64,000 nt of DNA from Myxococcales bacterium (lineage in GTDB: Bacteria; Myxococcota_A; Polyangia; Haliangiales; Haliangiaceae): positions 3,128,001-3,192,000 of the forward strand of contig JADJUW010000001.1 in NCBI GenBank assembly GCA_016716835.1, given 5' to 3'. Below the pieces are notes generated by a model. That model did not search any database. It was not told where the DNA came from and saw only the letters and a program-made list of their open reading frames with translations. Positions 10,702 to 21,836 of this stretch are shown here, piece by piece. Numbering within the stretch: position 1 is the stretch's first letter; the number at the start of each line of letters is the position of its first letter. Made by a program: the position numbers and the translations under genes.

Positions 10702-10861
10702 GTTGTGTAGGGGTCACTCCCGGCCCGAAATCCCGAATATATTTTAAGGGGTTAGCTACGCTACTGCGTAGTCACGTTCAAGCAAGCGTAACTACGCAGC
10801 ACAGGATCTAACATATTGAAATTACGAGTTAATCGGGGGCCGAGAGTGACCCTGTTGTCTA
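10702..10861. mobile_element. MITE-like element flanked by 8-bp near-duplication
   Basis: The element proper is 10711-10852 (142 bp). Each end begins with GGGTCACTC read inward, and each arm is exactly 60 bases long, ending CTGCGTA around a 22-base centre. The arms match at roughly two thirds of positions. GTTGTGTA (10702-10709) and GTTGTCTA (10854-10861) flank it, each one base outside the arms, and match at 7 of 8 bases, as expected for an old target-site duplication. There is no room for a transposase, so this would be a non-autonomous element. Eight-base duplications with GG-starting ends are known for IS families such as ISL3 and IS1595, but the family here is unassigned. Confidence 0.6.
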
Positions 10862-10876
10862 TGATAGGCTAGCCAG

Positions 10877-11314
10877 GTGGCGCTCCCAACGGCAAGCGAG
10901 CTGAACCCGTTCCCAGACGATCTAGACGGGCAAGTCGCTCAGCGCAATTTCCTTGGCAAGACCGTGGAGGAAGCCGCCCAGTTGTTCGCGAAGCAGGGCG
11001 GTTCGGTTGAGGATTTAATGTGGATGGGGCCGCGCGCATTTGTCTACTACCTGCCCGCAGCGTTGCGTTACCTTGAGGGCGCTACCACCGATTGCGATGA
11101 ATGGGACGTCGTGGGGGCATTACCGGGAACGATAGCCTTCCGGCTCGATCACGAAGCAGCAGAAATCGCTGACGCATGGTCAACCATCGACCACCTGTGC
11201 GCGTACGTTTTAGCGCACGCGGATCGCCTCCTGGATGAATGGGATCGCGCTGAGGTCAGCGCTCGCTATCGCGATGTGAGCGCGCGAATCTCAGCGCTGC
11301 GTGCTGGATCGTAG
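10877..11314 (+). CDS. Conserved hypothetical protein with FLGKT/WMGP motifs
   Basis: A GTG-started protein of 145 residues with no signal peptide or membrane segment. Its first half contains NFLGKTVEEAAQLFA and then EDLMWMGPRAFVYYLPAAL, a pattern I associate with a small family of cytoplasmic proteins often found as solitary or immunity-like genes (possibly DUF6714). The C-terminal third is helical, with a charged tail. It sits between the MITE-like element and copy B of the 147-bp repeat. An immunity or accessory role is only a guess from the context. Confidence 0.55.
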   Translation: MALPTASELNPFPDDLDGQVAQRNFLGKTVEEAAQLFAKQGGSVEDLMWMGPRAFVYYLPAALRYLEGATTDCDEWDVVGALPGTIAFRLDHEAAEIADAWSTIDHLCAYVLAHADRLLDEWDRAEVSARYRDVSARISALRAGS

Positions 11315-11388
11315 AGATCACACACCACCCGTGTTAGTGGCACCTTCCAGTGCGCGCTAGTTCCACCAGCTACGATGCTGTGACCGCA

Positions 11389-11535
11389 GCAGGCTGGTGC
11401 CGCACGTTTCTTCCGCGAGCATAGATTGCACGGCAGTGGTGTTTGCACCGAGCGCGGTGGGTACCACAGCGTTCCTGTATGACCCCTTCGGGTCGCTATC
11501 TGCGAGCAGGAAGACACGTGCGCCCACCGGCCTGC
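11389..11535 (+). repeat. 147-bp palindromic repeat, copy B
   Basis: A 147-base element with outer arms GCAGGCTGGTG and CACCGGCCTGC that pair with each other. Identical boxes of 30 bases (11402-11431) and 26 bases (11496-11521) are separated by 64 divergent bases. The centre can form small hairpins such as GACCC-CTTC-GGGTC and CACCG-AGCG-CGGTG. The minus strand is open throughout in the frame beginning ARVFLLADS and ending AVQSMLAEETC. Confidence 0.88.
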
Positions 11536-11543
11536 CTATCGAT

Positions 11544-11603
11544 TACGCAGCACGGCTATTAACTAAACGTAATGTATATGGAATTTGGCGTGTGGAGTGA
11601 CCC
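11544..11603 (+). repeat. Half copy of the MITE-like element
   Basis: Sixty bases running from TACGCAGCAC to GAGTGACCC, the same landmarks and exactly the same length as one arm of the element at 10711-10852. The middle is weakly conserved. It lies between copies B and C of the 147-bp repeat, so the two families are interleaved. Confidence 0.6.
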
Positions 11604-11622
11604 TTAGTGCCCGGTGACCGTA

Positions 11623-11769
11623 GCAGGCTGGTGCCGCACGTTTCTTCCGCGAGCATAGATTGCACCGCTCTGTGGGTGGCACCGAGGGAGGTGGATACCA
11701 CAGCGTTCTCGTATGACCCCAGCGGGTCGCTATCTGCGAGCAGGAAGACACGTGCGGCCACCGGCCTGC
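11623..11769 (+). repeat. 147-bp palindromic repeat, copy C
   Basis: Same layout as copy B: paired outer arms, identical 30-base (11636-11665) and 26-base (11730-11755) boxes, and a 64-base centre. The central hairpin stem GACCC/GGGTC is kept while its loop changes to CAGC. GTGACCG precedes both B and C, so homology extends a few bases upstream. It ends 12 bases from the fabH stop and could double as a terminator for fabH. Confidence 0.88.
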
Positions 11770-11781
11770 TGGACTTCGCGC

Positions 11782-12780
11782 CTAGTAACGGAGGAAGGCG
11801 GAGCCCCAGGTGAGGCCGGCGCCAAAGGCGATGAGGCACACCATGTCGCCGCGCTTTATTTTGCCGAGTTTGACAGCCTCGTTCATGCAGATGGGGATGG
11901 AGGCGGCGGTGGTGTTGCCGTACTTCTGGATGTTGTTGTGCATCTTTTCTTCGGGCAGGCCAATCATCTTGGCGAACATCTGGTTGATGCGGAGGTTGGC
12001 CTGGTGCGGGATGAGCATGTCGATCTGCTCGAGCTTGAGATTGTTGGTGACCATGCCCTCCATGAGCACCTGCGGCAATTTGGTGACGGCATGTTTGAAG
12101 ACCTTCTTGCCTTCCATGCGCGGGTACTGGCGGCGCTCGGCGAGGGCCTTTTCATCAATGCGGGGGTGCGCCTTGCTGGAAGGAAACTCGCACCAAAGGA
12201 TCTCGGCTTCGCGGCCATCGGCGTGCAGATGCGTTGATAGCACCATGCTGCTTTCGTCTGTCGACCGGGTCATAACGACCGCGCCGGCACCGTCGCCAAA
12301 CAGCACGGTCACGTCGCGTCCCGCAGTCGAAACGTCGATGCCGGTGGATTGCACCTCGGCGCCGATGACCAAGATGTTCTTATACTGGCCCATGCGGATG
12401 AAGGCATCGGCCATGGCAGTGGCGTAGACAAAGCCGCTGCACTGTTGGCGAATGTCGTAGCAGGGAATCTCGCGCAGCCCGATGAGACGTTGCACGAAGA
12501 CGCCAGTGCCAGGAAAACAGTAGTCCGGCGACAGCGTCGCGACGATGAGCATGTCGATATCTTTGACATCAATGCCGGCGTCTGTGAGAGCCTCGGTCGC
12601 GGCCTTGGCCGCGAGCTCGGCCGTGCCTTCGCCAGGCTCGACCCAACGACGCTCTTCGATCCCGCTGCGCTCTAAAATCCATTCGTGGCTCGTCTCCATA
12701 AATTTTGAAAGGTCGTGGTTGGTGACGACCTTTGATGGTACGTAGGCGCCAATGCCCGCGATGCGGCTGCGGTGATTCAT
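11782..12780 (-). CDS. fabH: 3-oxoacyl-ACP synthase III
   Basis: FabH condenses an acyl-CoA with malonyl-ACP to start fatty acid synthesis in the cytoplasm. The Cys-His-Asn triad is intact: Cys114 in RQQCSGFVYA, His259 in IPHQANLRI and Asn289 in KYGNTT. The C-terminal GAGLTWGSAFLRY is the usual ending. At 332 residues it is about 15 longer than E. coli FabH; the extra length lies between the GDGAGAVV strand and the His, with AEILWCEFPSSKAHPR. No acpP, fabD or plsX is next to it, unlike the standard fab operon, so it may be a second FabH with altered primer preference. It converges with cdnL. Confidence 0.92.
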   Translation of the reverse strand: MNHRSRIAGIGAYVPSKVVTNHDLSKFMETSHEWILERSGIEERRWVEPGEGTAELAAKAATEALTDAGIDVKDIDMLIVATLSPDYCFPGTGVFVQRLIGLREIPCYDIRQQCSGFVYATAMADAFIRMGQYKNILVIGAEVQSTGIDVSTAGRDVTVLFGDGAGAVVMTRSTDESSMVLSTHLHADGREAEILWCEFPSSKAHPRIDEKALAERRQYPRMEGKKVFKHAVTKLPQVLMEGMVTNNLKLEQIDMLIPHQANLRINQMFAKMIGLPEEKMHNNIQKYGNTTAASIPICMNEAVKLGKIKRGDMVCLIAFGAGLTWGSAFLRY

Positions 12781-12996
12781 GCGGCCAAGCTAGCCGAGCC
12801 GGCGCAAAGCGCGCAACCTTTGCGAACGACCTGGCGCTTAAATTTGCGGCTGCGCGAAGATTTCCACGCACCTGCGCACTTCGTTACGCGGACCATGCCA
12901 GGAAGGCCGGTCGCCAATTCAAGGGGTTAGGCTGGCCGCGCCGCGCGTGAGCATCCACCAGATCTCGCAGGCGTCCGATTCGCGGCCTTGCCTTGG

Positions 12997-15483
<2,487 letters not shown>

Positions 15484-15572
15484 CTACCATACGGGCCCAA
15501 ATTGCGAAAGCAATTCCGGGGCTCAAACGCGACGCTCAAGCGTCTCGTAACATCTTATTTTATATAATAATA

Positions 15573-16706
15573 TTAAGTATTTGCATCATATATTTGAAAG
15601 CGCCCGTGGCTCGTGGAGACGTCGTAGCGCTCGCCCTGCAAGCGAATCAATTTTGCATCCGTTGTGGTTATAAAACATTGGCCTACTTTGCCGTCGAGAT
15701 ACTCGAACAGGTACGCGTTGCGCGCGGCGTCGAGCTCGCTAGAAACGTCGTCCAGCAGCAGCACGGGCGGCGCCCCAAACCGGTCGCGCAAGTCGTCAAG
15801 CTCGGCGACCTTCCATGCCAGCGCCATGGCGCGCAACTGCCCCTGCGAGGCCGTGGTAGCTGCGTCGCGGCCGCCAAATTGAAAATGGAGATCTTGACGA
15901 TGCGGTCCAGCGGTGGTGGTGCCTCGCACCAGGTCTTGCGGCCGCCGTTGCGTCAGCAGCTCGATCAACCGCTGCCTCCTCGCTTCGAGCGGCTCATCAG
16001 CGACCGGTCCAAACTGGTCAATTAGCGTCACCAGGCTGGCCTCATCAATGCGCATGATGGCAGCAAAGTTGTGTGGATAACGCGCGGCTAGGCGGCGCAC
16101 GTGATCAAAGCGCGCCTGCGTAAGTTGCGCGCCAAATTCTGCAAGCTGCACGTCGTAGACCTCGAGCAACCGCGTCGCGGCTTCATGGGTTGTCGAGCCA
16201 CGTGCGCGGTCGCGGAGCACGGCATTTCGCGATCGCAAGGTCTTGTCATAGCTGGCCATAACCCCGAGGTAGGCCGGCGTTGCGTGAAACACCGAGCGGT
16301 TGAGAACATCGCGTCGATCACTAGGTGACGCCCGCGGCAAGAGTAAATCTTCGGGCGCAAACATCACGGCGTTAAAACCACCAAAATATTTACTTAGCGG
16401 CCTCGCTGCTTTGCCATCGAGCTTGGCGTGGCGTCCCTCCTCGTCGAGCGTCACCTCGTAGTGTCGATCGAGGCCGCCCGTGTGTACCTGTGCGGCTAAC
16501 TTCGCCGCCGGTTGGCCGTGCGCAATGCAATCGGCGAGTTTGGTGGTACGAAACGACCGCAGCGCCGCGACGACGTAGATCGCCTCGAGCAGATTCGTTT
16601 TGCCCTGCCCGTTTTGCCCCGAGATAACCGTAAAGCGCGGTCCCGGGGTAAAGCTGAGCGGCTGCAGGTTTCGAAAGTTATGGGCCTCGAGGCGCGCGAT
16701 ATTCAC
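15573..16706 (-). CDS. recF: DNA replication and repair protein RecF
   Basis: A 377-residue SMC-like ATPase that helps load RecA at gapped DNA. It has the Walker A SGQNGQGKTNLLEA at about residues 29-42, the ABC signature region ASQGQLRAMALAWK, and Walker B VLLLDDVSSELDAARN. It begins 15 bases after dnaN, consistent with cotranscription. A perfect DnaA-box sequence, TGTGGATAA, occurs inside the gene at 16072-16080. Length and motif order are normal for the family. Confidence 0.96.
   Translation of the reverse strand: MNIARLEAHNFRNLQPLSFTPGPRFTVISGQNGQGKTNLLEAIYVVAALRSFRTTKLADCIAHGQPAAKLAAQVHTGGLDRHYEVTLDEEGRHAKLDGKAARPLSKYFGGFNAVMFAPEDLLLPRASPSDRRDVLNRSVFHATPAYLGVMASYDKTLRSRNAVLRDRARGSTTHEAATRLLEVYDVQLAEFGAQLTQARFDHVRRLAARYPHNFAAIMRIDEASLVTLIDQFGPVADEPLEARRQRLIELLTQRRPQDLVRGTTTAGPHRQDLHFQFGGRDAATTASQGQLRAMALAWKVAELDDLRDRFGAPPVLLLDDVSSELDAARNAYLFEYLDGKVGQCFITTTDAKLIRLQGERYDVSTSHGRFQIYDANT
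16072..16080 (-). promoter_or_regulatory. Perfect DnaA-box match inside recF
   Basis: TGTGGATAA is the reverse complement of the consensus TTATCCACA. A lone box in coding sequence can arise by chance but may titrate DnaA near the origin. Confidence 0.35.
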
Positions 16707-16721
16707 GTGGCCTTGGGCGTC

Positions 16722-17819
16722 TTACAGTTTCATCGGCATAACGAGGCCAAGATATGCCTCGTCGCTTTGCGGCCTAATCACGGCAGGATCGGTTTCCGTG
16801 CCGAGTTCGATCGCTACTTTTTCAGCGGTCACTTGCTGCAGCATTTCGACGACATATTTTGGGTTAAAGCCGATGGTAATGGGTTCGCCATCGAGGGCTA
16901 TTTCGACCTCTTCTCGCACCTCGCCGCGATCAGGGTTGTCACTAGTCACGGTGAGCGTGGCCGCGTCGAACGCAAACTTGACGCCACGGTTTTCAGAGGA
17001 CATGAGCTGCGTGCGCCTCAGGGCATCCACCAGCGCCGTCCTACTAACCACGGCGGTTCGTTTGTGCGTTTTTGGGATCACCTGCTCATACGGTGGAAAC
17101 TGCGCATCGATGAGCTTGATCGCGAGCGTCATGTCATCGGCTACGAGGTACACGTAAGGACTCTTGATCGCGATCTGGCATTCGCTCGCGGTGTCAGCGA
17201 GCTTGCGCAATTCGACCATTCCTTTTTTGGGAATGATAACGCCCGCGGCGAGCACCGGGCCCGCGGCGATTTGACGTTCGACCTTGCTTAAGCGATGGCC
17301 GTCGGTAGAAACCATGCGCGAGGTTTGTCCGTTGCTTTCGAAGAATATGCCGTTGAGGTGAAACCGGGTTTCGTCGTTGCAGACAGAAAACAGCGTGCGG
17401 TCGGCCATTTCACGCAAGATGGCGCCGCTGATGGGTGCCAAGGTTGCTTCCTTGGCATCGGGCACGCGCGGAAAATCGCGGTCGGACATCCCGACCAATT
17501 TGTAGGTAGCCTTGCCCGCTTTAACTTCGGCCCAGTTGTTATCGGCCTTGCGCAAGGTGACGTTGTCACCCGGGGCGGCGGCGACCAAATCGTGCAGCGC
17601 TTTGGCTTCGACGGTTAGGCCGCCTTCTTTGGCGACCGTGGCTTTGAGGTTGGCGCTGACTGACACGTTGAGATCCGTTGCGGCGATGGAGAGGCCTCCC
17701 GCCGAGGTGGCGCGCAATAACACATTTGCCAGCATGGGCATCGTGCTTTTTCGATCGGCGATGCTTTGCGCGATGCGGAGACCGCGAAGAAATTCGGATT
17801 TTGCGATGGTGAATTCCAT
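16722..17819 (-). CDS. dnaN: DNA polymerase III beta subunit (sliding clamp)
   Basis: A 365-residue clamp subunit that dimerises around DNA and tethers polymerase III. The start MEFTIAKSEFLRGLRIAQS, the segment STDGHRLSKVER and the C-terminal ending AYLGLVMPMKL are all characteristic. The final MPMKL resembles the MPMRL of other clamps, which lines the partner-binding pocket. It heads the dnaN-recF-gyrB transcript. The 247-base gap upstream toward mnmE is AT-richer close to the gene (17838-17880) and probably holds its promoter. Confidence 0.97.
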   Translation of the reverse strand: MEFTIAKSEFLRGLRIAQSIADRKSTMPMLANVLLRATSAGGLSIAATDLNVSVSANLKATVAKEGGLTVEAKALHDLVAAAPGDNVTLRKADNNWAEVKAGKATYKLVGMSDRDFPRVPDAKEATLAPISGAILREMADRTLFSVCNDETRFHLNGIFFESNGQTSRMVSTDGHRLSKVERQIAAGPVLAAGVIIPKKGMVELRKLADTASECQIAIKSPYVYLVADDMTLAIKLIDAQFPPYEQVIPKTHKRTAVVSRTALVDALRRTQLMSSENRGVKFAFDAATLTVTSDNPDRGEVREEVEIALDGEPITIGFNPKYVVEMLQQVTAEKVAIELGTETDPAVIRPQSDEAYLGLVMPMKL

Positions 17820-18055
17820 GATGGGTGCCCGCTCTTCTTATAATGATCTTTATAAGAAAGATCTGATCAGATCGTAGAGATAGTAAGACATGCAGTTTTG
17901 TGAACAACTCTGTAGCGCGCTGACATTACCCGACAATAGGGCTGGCGCGCGAGCCGTAGAGGTGAGGATTGCATAGGGCTTAAGGTGAGGAACATCAACC
18001 CTCGGGGGCACACACACCCTAGGTAGGTGGCTAGATCACAGGGTCTCCCACAGCG

Positions 18056-18064
18056 TTATGCACA
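18056..18064 (+). promoter_or_regulatory. DnaA-box match between dnaN and mnmE
   Basis: TTATGCACA fits the relaxed DnaA-box consensus TTATNCACA. It lies 3 bases beyond the mnmE stop in the gap upstream of dnaN and may mark DnaA control of dnaN, or a secondary origin element. Confidence 0.4.
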
Positions 18065-18066
18065 CG

Positions 18067-19410
18067 CTATTTGCCGATGCAAAAGCGGCTAAATATTTCG
18101 TCGAGCAGCGTCTCGGTGGTGTCGCGGCCGGTCAATTTGGCGAATTCGCCTCTCGCCGCCCGCAATTCAATAGCGCAGATGGAGAGGTCCGCTTCCGCGC
18201 GCAACGCAGTTAGGCTCGCATCGAGATAACGGCGCGCGCCCGCAAGATGCTGCCGCTGGCGCTCAGTGGTCACAAGCGGGTCCGATTCGCCGCTGGAGCC
18301 GGCAAGGCCCACGCGCGCAAGGATCGCGGTTTTGAGGCTTTCTAGGCCCATCCCGGTGGTTGACGACGTGGCGATGGCAGGAGCCTCTGTTGGCGGCCTT
18401 GCCACGGTATCGCATTTGGTGAATACCAGGAGTTGGCGCGCGGCAAGCTCGGTGGTTTCGAGCGACGCGCCCGCATCGCGAACGATGAGCTGTAGATCGG
18501 CATTGCGGATTTGAGCCTGGGCGAGGTCGATGCCTTGTTGTTCGATTTCGTCCGCGCCCGCGCGTAGTCCCGCGGTATCGACGAGCGTAACCTCGACGCC
18601 CTGCCATAGCGCCGTCGCCTCGACATAGTCGCGCGTGGTGCCGGCGGTCGGCGAGACGATCGAACGCGTGCGACCGAGCAAGGCGTTAAATAGCGACGAC
18701 TTGCCGGCGTTGACAGGACCGGTCAGCGCGACCGTGATGCCCGAGCGCAGCGCCTTGCCCTCGGCAAAGCCCGCGAGCAGCTTGTCGCACGCAGCGATGG
18801 TTGCCTGCAGTTGCGTACGCAGGGCGGTCGCTGAGGCGGTTGGCAGTTGCTCGTCGGGAAAATCCAGGTTGGCCTCGATTTCGGCTAGGACGCCGGTGCT
18901 TTCACGTTCTAGGCCTGCAACTGCTTCCCCGAGCGAGCCGGCGAGTTGGGCCTGCGCGACGCGCAGGGCGCGTTCGCTGGTCGCCTCGATGACCGCTAAG
19001 AGACCCTCAGCGCGCGTAAGGTCGAGCTTGCCAGCTTCCACCGCGCGGCGCGTAAACTCGCCAGGATCGGCTATTCTAAGCCCGCTGTCGACACATGCGG
19101 CGAGGAGCCGTGTCAAGTTCAGCGTCCCGCCATGGGCCTGCAGCTCGACGACGTCTTCGCCGGTAAATGAGCGCGGCCCACGCATGGGCAAGACGACGAG
19201 TTGATCGAGCACGGCGCCGTTGCGATCGTAGGCGGTAGCGAGGGTGGCGACCCGGTCGGGCAAGGTTGCAGCTGGCCTGCGCACAAGCGCGGCGGCGGCG
19301 GCCATCGCCCCAGGCCCGCTTAGTCGCAAGATGCCGACGGCGCCAGGGCCGACCGCGCTAGCGATGGCAACAATGGTATCGGGGGCGGCGTGCCCACCGC
19401 CCGTGGTCAT
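18067..19410 (-). CDS. mnmE: tRNA modification GTPase MnmE
   Basis: MnmE works with MnmG to build the cmnm5 group on wobble U34 of certain tRNAs. At 447 residues it has the N-terminal tetrahydrofolate-binding domain (IVAIASAVGPGAVGILRLSG), a central GTPase domain with G1 GPVNAGKSSLFNALLG and G3 VDTAGLRAG, and the obligatory C-terminal CIGK. The start at ATG 19410 is set by the ATGA overlap with the khpB stop; the frame is open further upstream but there runs over khpB. mnmG is not in the window, although rsmG lies at 27 kb. Confidence 0.96.
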   Translation of the reverse strand: MTTGGGHAAPDTIVAIASAVGPGAVGILRLSGPGAMAAAAALVRRPAATLPDRVATLATAYDRNGAVLDQLVVLPMRGPRSFTGEDVVELQAHGGTLNLTRLLAACVDSGLRIADPGEFTRRAVEAGKLDLTRAEGLLAVIEATSERALRVAQAQLAGSLGEAVAGLERESTGVLAEIEANLDFPDEQLPTASATALRTQLQATIAACDKLLAGFAEGKALRSGITVALTGPVNAGKSSLFNALLGRTRSIVSPTAGTTRDYVEATALWQGVEVTLVDTAGLRAGADEIEQQGIDLAQAQIRNADLQLIVRDAGASLETTELAARQLLVFTKCDTVARPPTEAPAIATSSTTGMGLESLKTAILARVGLAGSSGESDPLVTTERQRQHLAGARRYLDASLTALRAEADLSICAIELRAARGEFAKLTGRDTTETLLDEIFSRFCIGK

Positions 19411-19856
19411 GACGGCAGAACGACAATGTGGCGATCGTCGCCTTCGCCTTCGCTCTGCGTGCCAAGGCCCATGTTCGCGATGTACATGTGGACGATGCGG
19501 CGGTCGTACGCGGGCATCGGCGACATCGGTACCGGTGCGCCGGAGGCCTTCACCTTTTCCGCCGTGCGCGCGGCGATCGATTCGAGGCGTTCGACATGCT
19601 TGGCGCGATGGCCATTGGTGTCGACGTAGATCGGCTTGCCTTTTTCTTGGCTGCGATCGCGATAGACCGACTTGGTGATGAGGTGTTGCAGCGCCTCGAT
19701 GGTCTTGCCGTGGCGGCCGATGACCATCTCGGGATTGGCGCAATGCACCTCGAGCGTCACGTTATCTTCGGTCTCGTGAATGTCGATGTCGGCCTTGATG
19801 CCCATTCGTTCGAGCACGCCCATGAGGAATTCGCTAGCTTTTTCAATTGGATCCAT
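19407..19856 (-). CDS. khpB: KH-R3H RNA-binding protein (Jag/KhpB)
   Basis: A 149-residue protein with a KH domain (VIGRHGKTIEALQHLI, GxxG loop at about residues 47-50) and an R3H domain (YDRRIVHMYIA, with Arg119 and His123 of the RxxxH motif). It binds RNA and usually acts with KhpA. The N-terminal Jag domain of Firmicutes versions is absent; this short form is usual in many Gram-negative bacteria. It sits in the standard place between yidC and mnmE, with ATGA coupling to mnmE. Confidence 0.9.
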   Translation of the reverse strand: MDPIEKASEFLMGVLERMGIKADIDIHETEDNVTLEVHCANPEMVIGRHGKTIEALQHLITKSVYRDRSQEKGKPIYVDTNGHRAKHVERLESIAARTAEKVKASGAPVPMSPMPAYDRRIVHMYIANMGLGTQSEGEGDDRHIVVLPS

Positions 19857-19886
19857 AAGACAGCCTTTTTGCTGGAAAGCAGGGTT

Positions 19887-21578
19887 CTAGTTGGTTTTGC
19901 GCTTGTTGCGCGGTTGCTGTTTGGAAGGGGATTTGCCCGCGCCTTGCTTGCGCAGGTCGCCATTTGATGGCGCGGCGGCGAGCACGTCGGTGGAGCCCTC
20001 GTCGTCGCTGTCAATGACGCCGCTAACCGTCGCCAAGGCACCACCACCACCACCGGCTGGCGCGCTGATCGCCGCGGGGTTGTTGCGGTTCATGTACATG
20101 GTATGGCCGATGGTGAGCAGCGTATTGGTGAGGATGTAGACGCTAAGGCCCGACGGAAAAAAGAACGACATCACGCCAAATAGCAGCGGCATGCCGTACA
20201 TCAGCATCTTCTGCTGCATGGCATCGCCAGCGACCGGCGTCAGGCGCGATTGGATAAACATCGTGCCGGTGAGCACGACGGGAAGGATGTAGAGCGGATC
20301 GGCTGCGGTGAGGTCCGAGAGCCAGAAAAATTTCGCGTGATAGAGCTCGCCGGCGGTCGACAGCATGCGATAGAGCGCGAACCAGATCGGCATTTGCAGC
20401 AACATGGGCAGGCATCCCGCTACCGGGTTGACGCCGTGGGTCTTGTAAAGCGCCATCATCTCGGTATTTAGGCGCTGCTTGTCGTCGGCGTATTTTTTTT
20501 GCAGGTCCTCGAGCTTGGGCTTGAGCGCGCTCATGGCCTTCATCGAGCGCATGGACTTGTTGGTCCAGTACAGCGTCGCCAGCTTGACGAGGAACGTCAG
20601 AAAGATGATGGAAAAGCCCCAGCTGCCGAGGAAGCCGTAGCTCTTTTGCAAGATCCACAGCATCGGGCGCGCGATGGCGCTGAGCCAGCCAAAGTCGACC
20701 GCGTCGCGAGCGTGGGTGTTAAACCCCGCGACGGCGTCCACGGCCTCAAGGCGGTCGTAGAACTTGGGTCCGATATAGGCGACCAGCTCGCGTTTGATGG
20801 GTGGATCGCCGGGCTTGAGCGTAAAGGGTGGGTACTCGATGTCGACCACCATGTTGCCGGCGTCGGTGGTGCGATACGCGCTGCACTTGATGACCTCGCT
20901 GTTGTGGACTTTTTCGTCGCGTGAACAGGCGGCGCGCCAGTCACGCGCCTGTTCGCCACCCATGCCGGCCTGGGTCTTGCCTTTTGGATCTTGCGCGCCT
21001 GGCACGCTGATCGCCATGCGCTGTTGCAGCGTGCGCGTGCCGATGTTTTCGAGCTCAACGGCGAGGCGCACCGAGAACGTATGCGCGTCGACGGTGAAGC
21101 GCTTGGTGACGACCATGTCCGCGTCGCGGTACGTATAGGTGACGCCGCGATCTGAGTTTTCGGTGGTTTGCCAGGTCGCGCCTGCAGGTATGGCCGCGGT
21201 GCTGCGAATAAAATTTAGGGTTAGCGCGGGGTGCGAAGGCTCTACGAGGCGGCCTTTTTGTTCGCTGCGGACAAATTGTGGATCGAGCAGATTCCATTGC
21301 GTGATGGCGGCGTCGACGTCGGAGAATTCAGCGGAAATCTTGTCGAACCTTGCGGCGTGGGTGCGGCCGGATCGCGCTATGGCGGCCGGCTTGCTATCGT
21401 CGGGAAGGGTCCCAAACAGGCGCTCTGCCACAATAGGTTTGGTTTCGGTCGTGGCCGTCGTCGTCGCGGTGTCGGCTGGTTTGGTCGGCTGAGGCGGCGG
21501 AAATAGCTTGCCCCACACGAACATCACCAAAATTGCCAGCGCCGCCGCTAGGAGTAGTCGTTTGCCTTGGTCTTCCAT
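19887..21578 (-). CDS. yidC: Membrane protein insertase YidC
   Basis: A 563-residue Gram-negative-type YidC. The first transmembrane segment ([19 protein letters not shown]) is followed by a large periplasmic domain to about residue 310 and then the conserved insertase core, including [19 protein letters not shown] and [15 protein letters not shown]. The C-terminal tail is long, starting with Gly and Asp/Ser stretches and ending in a basic [11 protein letters not shown], which probably contacts the ribosome. It inserts membrane proteins with or without SecYEG. Position between yidD and khpB is the classic order. Confidence 0.97.
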   Translation of the reverse strand: MEDQGKRLLLAAALAILVMFVWGKLFPPPQPTKPADTATTTATTETKPIVAERLFGTLPDDSKPAAIARSGRTHAARFDKISAEFSDVDAAITQWNLLDPQFVRSEQKGRLVEPSHPALTLNFIRSTAAIPAGATWQTTENSDRGVTYTYRDADMVVTKRFTVDAHTFSVRLAVELENIGTRTLQQRMAISVPGAQDPKGKTQAGMGGEQARDWRAACSRDEKVHNSEVIKCSAYRTTDAGNMVVDIEYPPFTLKPGDPPIKRELVAYIGPKFYDRLEAVDAVAGFNTHARDAVDFGWLSAIARPMLWILQKSYGFLGSWGFSIIFLTFLVKLATLYWTNKSMRSMKAMSALKPKLEDLQKKYADDKQRLNTEMMALYKTHGVNPVAGCLPMLLQMPIWFALYRMLSTAGELYHAKFFWLSDLTAADPLYILPVVLTGTMFIQSRLTPVAGDAMQQKMLMYGMPLLFGVMSFFFPSGLSVYILTNTLLTIGHTMYMNRNNPAAISAPAGGGGGALATVSGVIDSDDEGSTDVLAAAPSNGDLRKQGAGKSPSKQQPRNKRKTN

Positions 21579-21602
21579 GGATGGTGACTCCGTGATTGCT
21601 TG

Positions 21603-21836
21603 CTAGTGACGGTGGTGGCGTTTTTGCGGCACGGGGTCGACCCCGCCGCGTGAGAATGGATTGCAGCGGAGGATCCGCCAGATGGCTAGCCAACTGCCAT
21701 GCAGCGTGCCTCGATTGGTTATGGCGTCTTTCGCGTATTCTGAGCAGGTTGGCAAGTACTTACAGGTTGGCACTTGCTTGAGCGGTGATAAAAACCGCTG
21801 GTAGAGGGAGATGAGCCAAAGCAAGACCCGTTTCAT
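21603..21836 (-). CDS. yidD: Membrane protein insertion factor YidD
   Basis: A 77-residue protein with [19 protein letters not shown], the Cys-containing [15 protein letters not shown] and the ending [17 protein letters not shown], all standard for YidD. It is a small membrane-associated protein that helps YidC. Its start overlaps the rnpA stop by ATGA, and yidC follows after 24 bases. Confidence 0.95.
   Translation of the reverse strand: MKRVLLWLISLYQRFLSPLKQVPTCKYLPTCSEYAKDAITNRGTLHGSWLAIWRILRCNPFSRGGVDPVPQKRHHRH

Noticed and set aside
9998..11769. 147-bp repeats as integron attC sites
   Set aside because: The GTTRRRY/RYYYAAC core ends are missing and no integrase gene is present.
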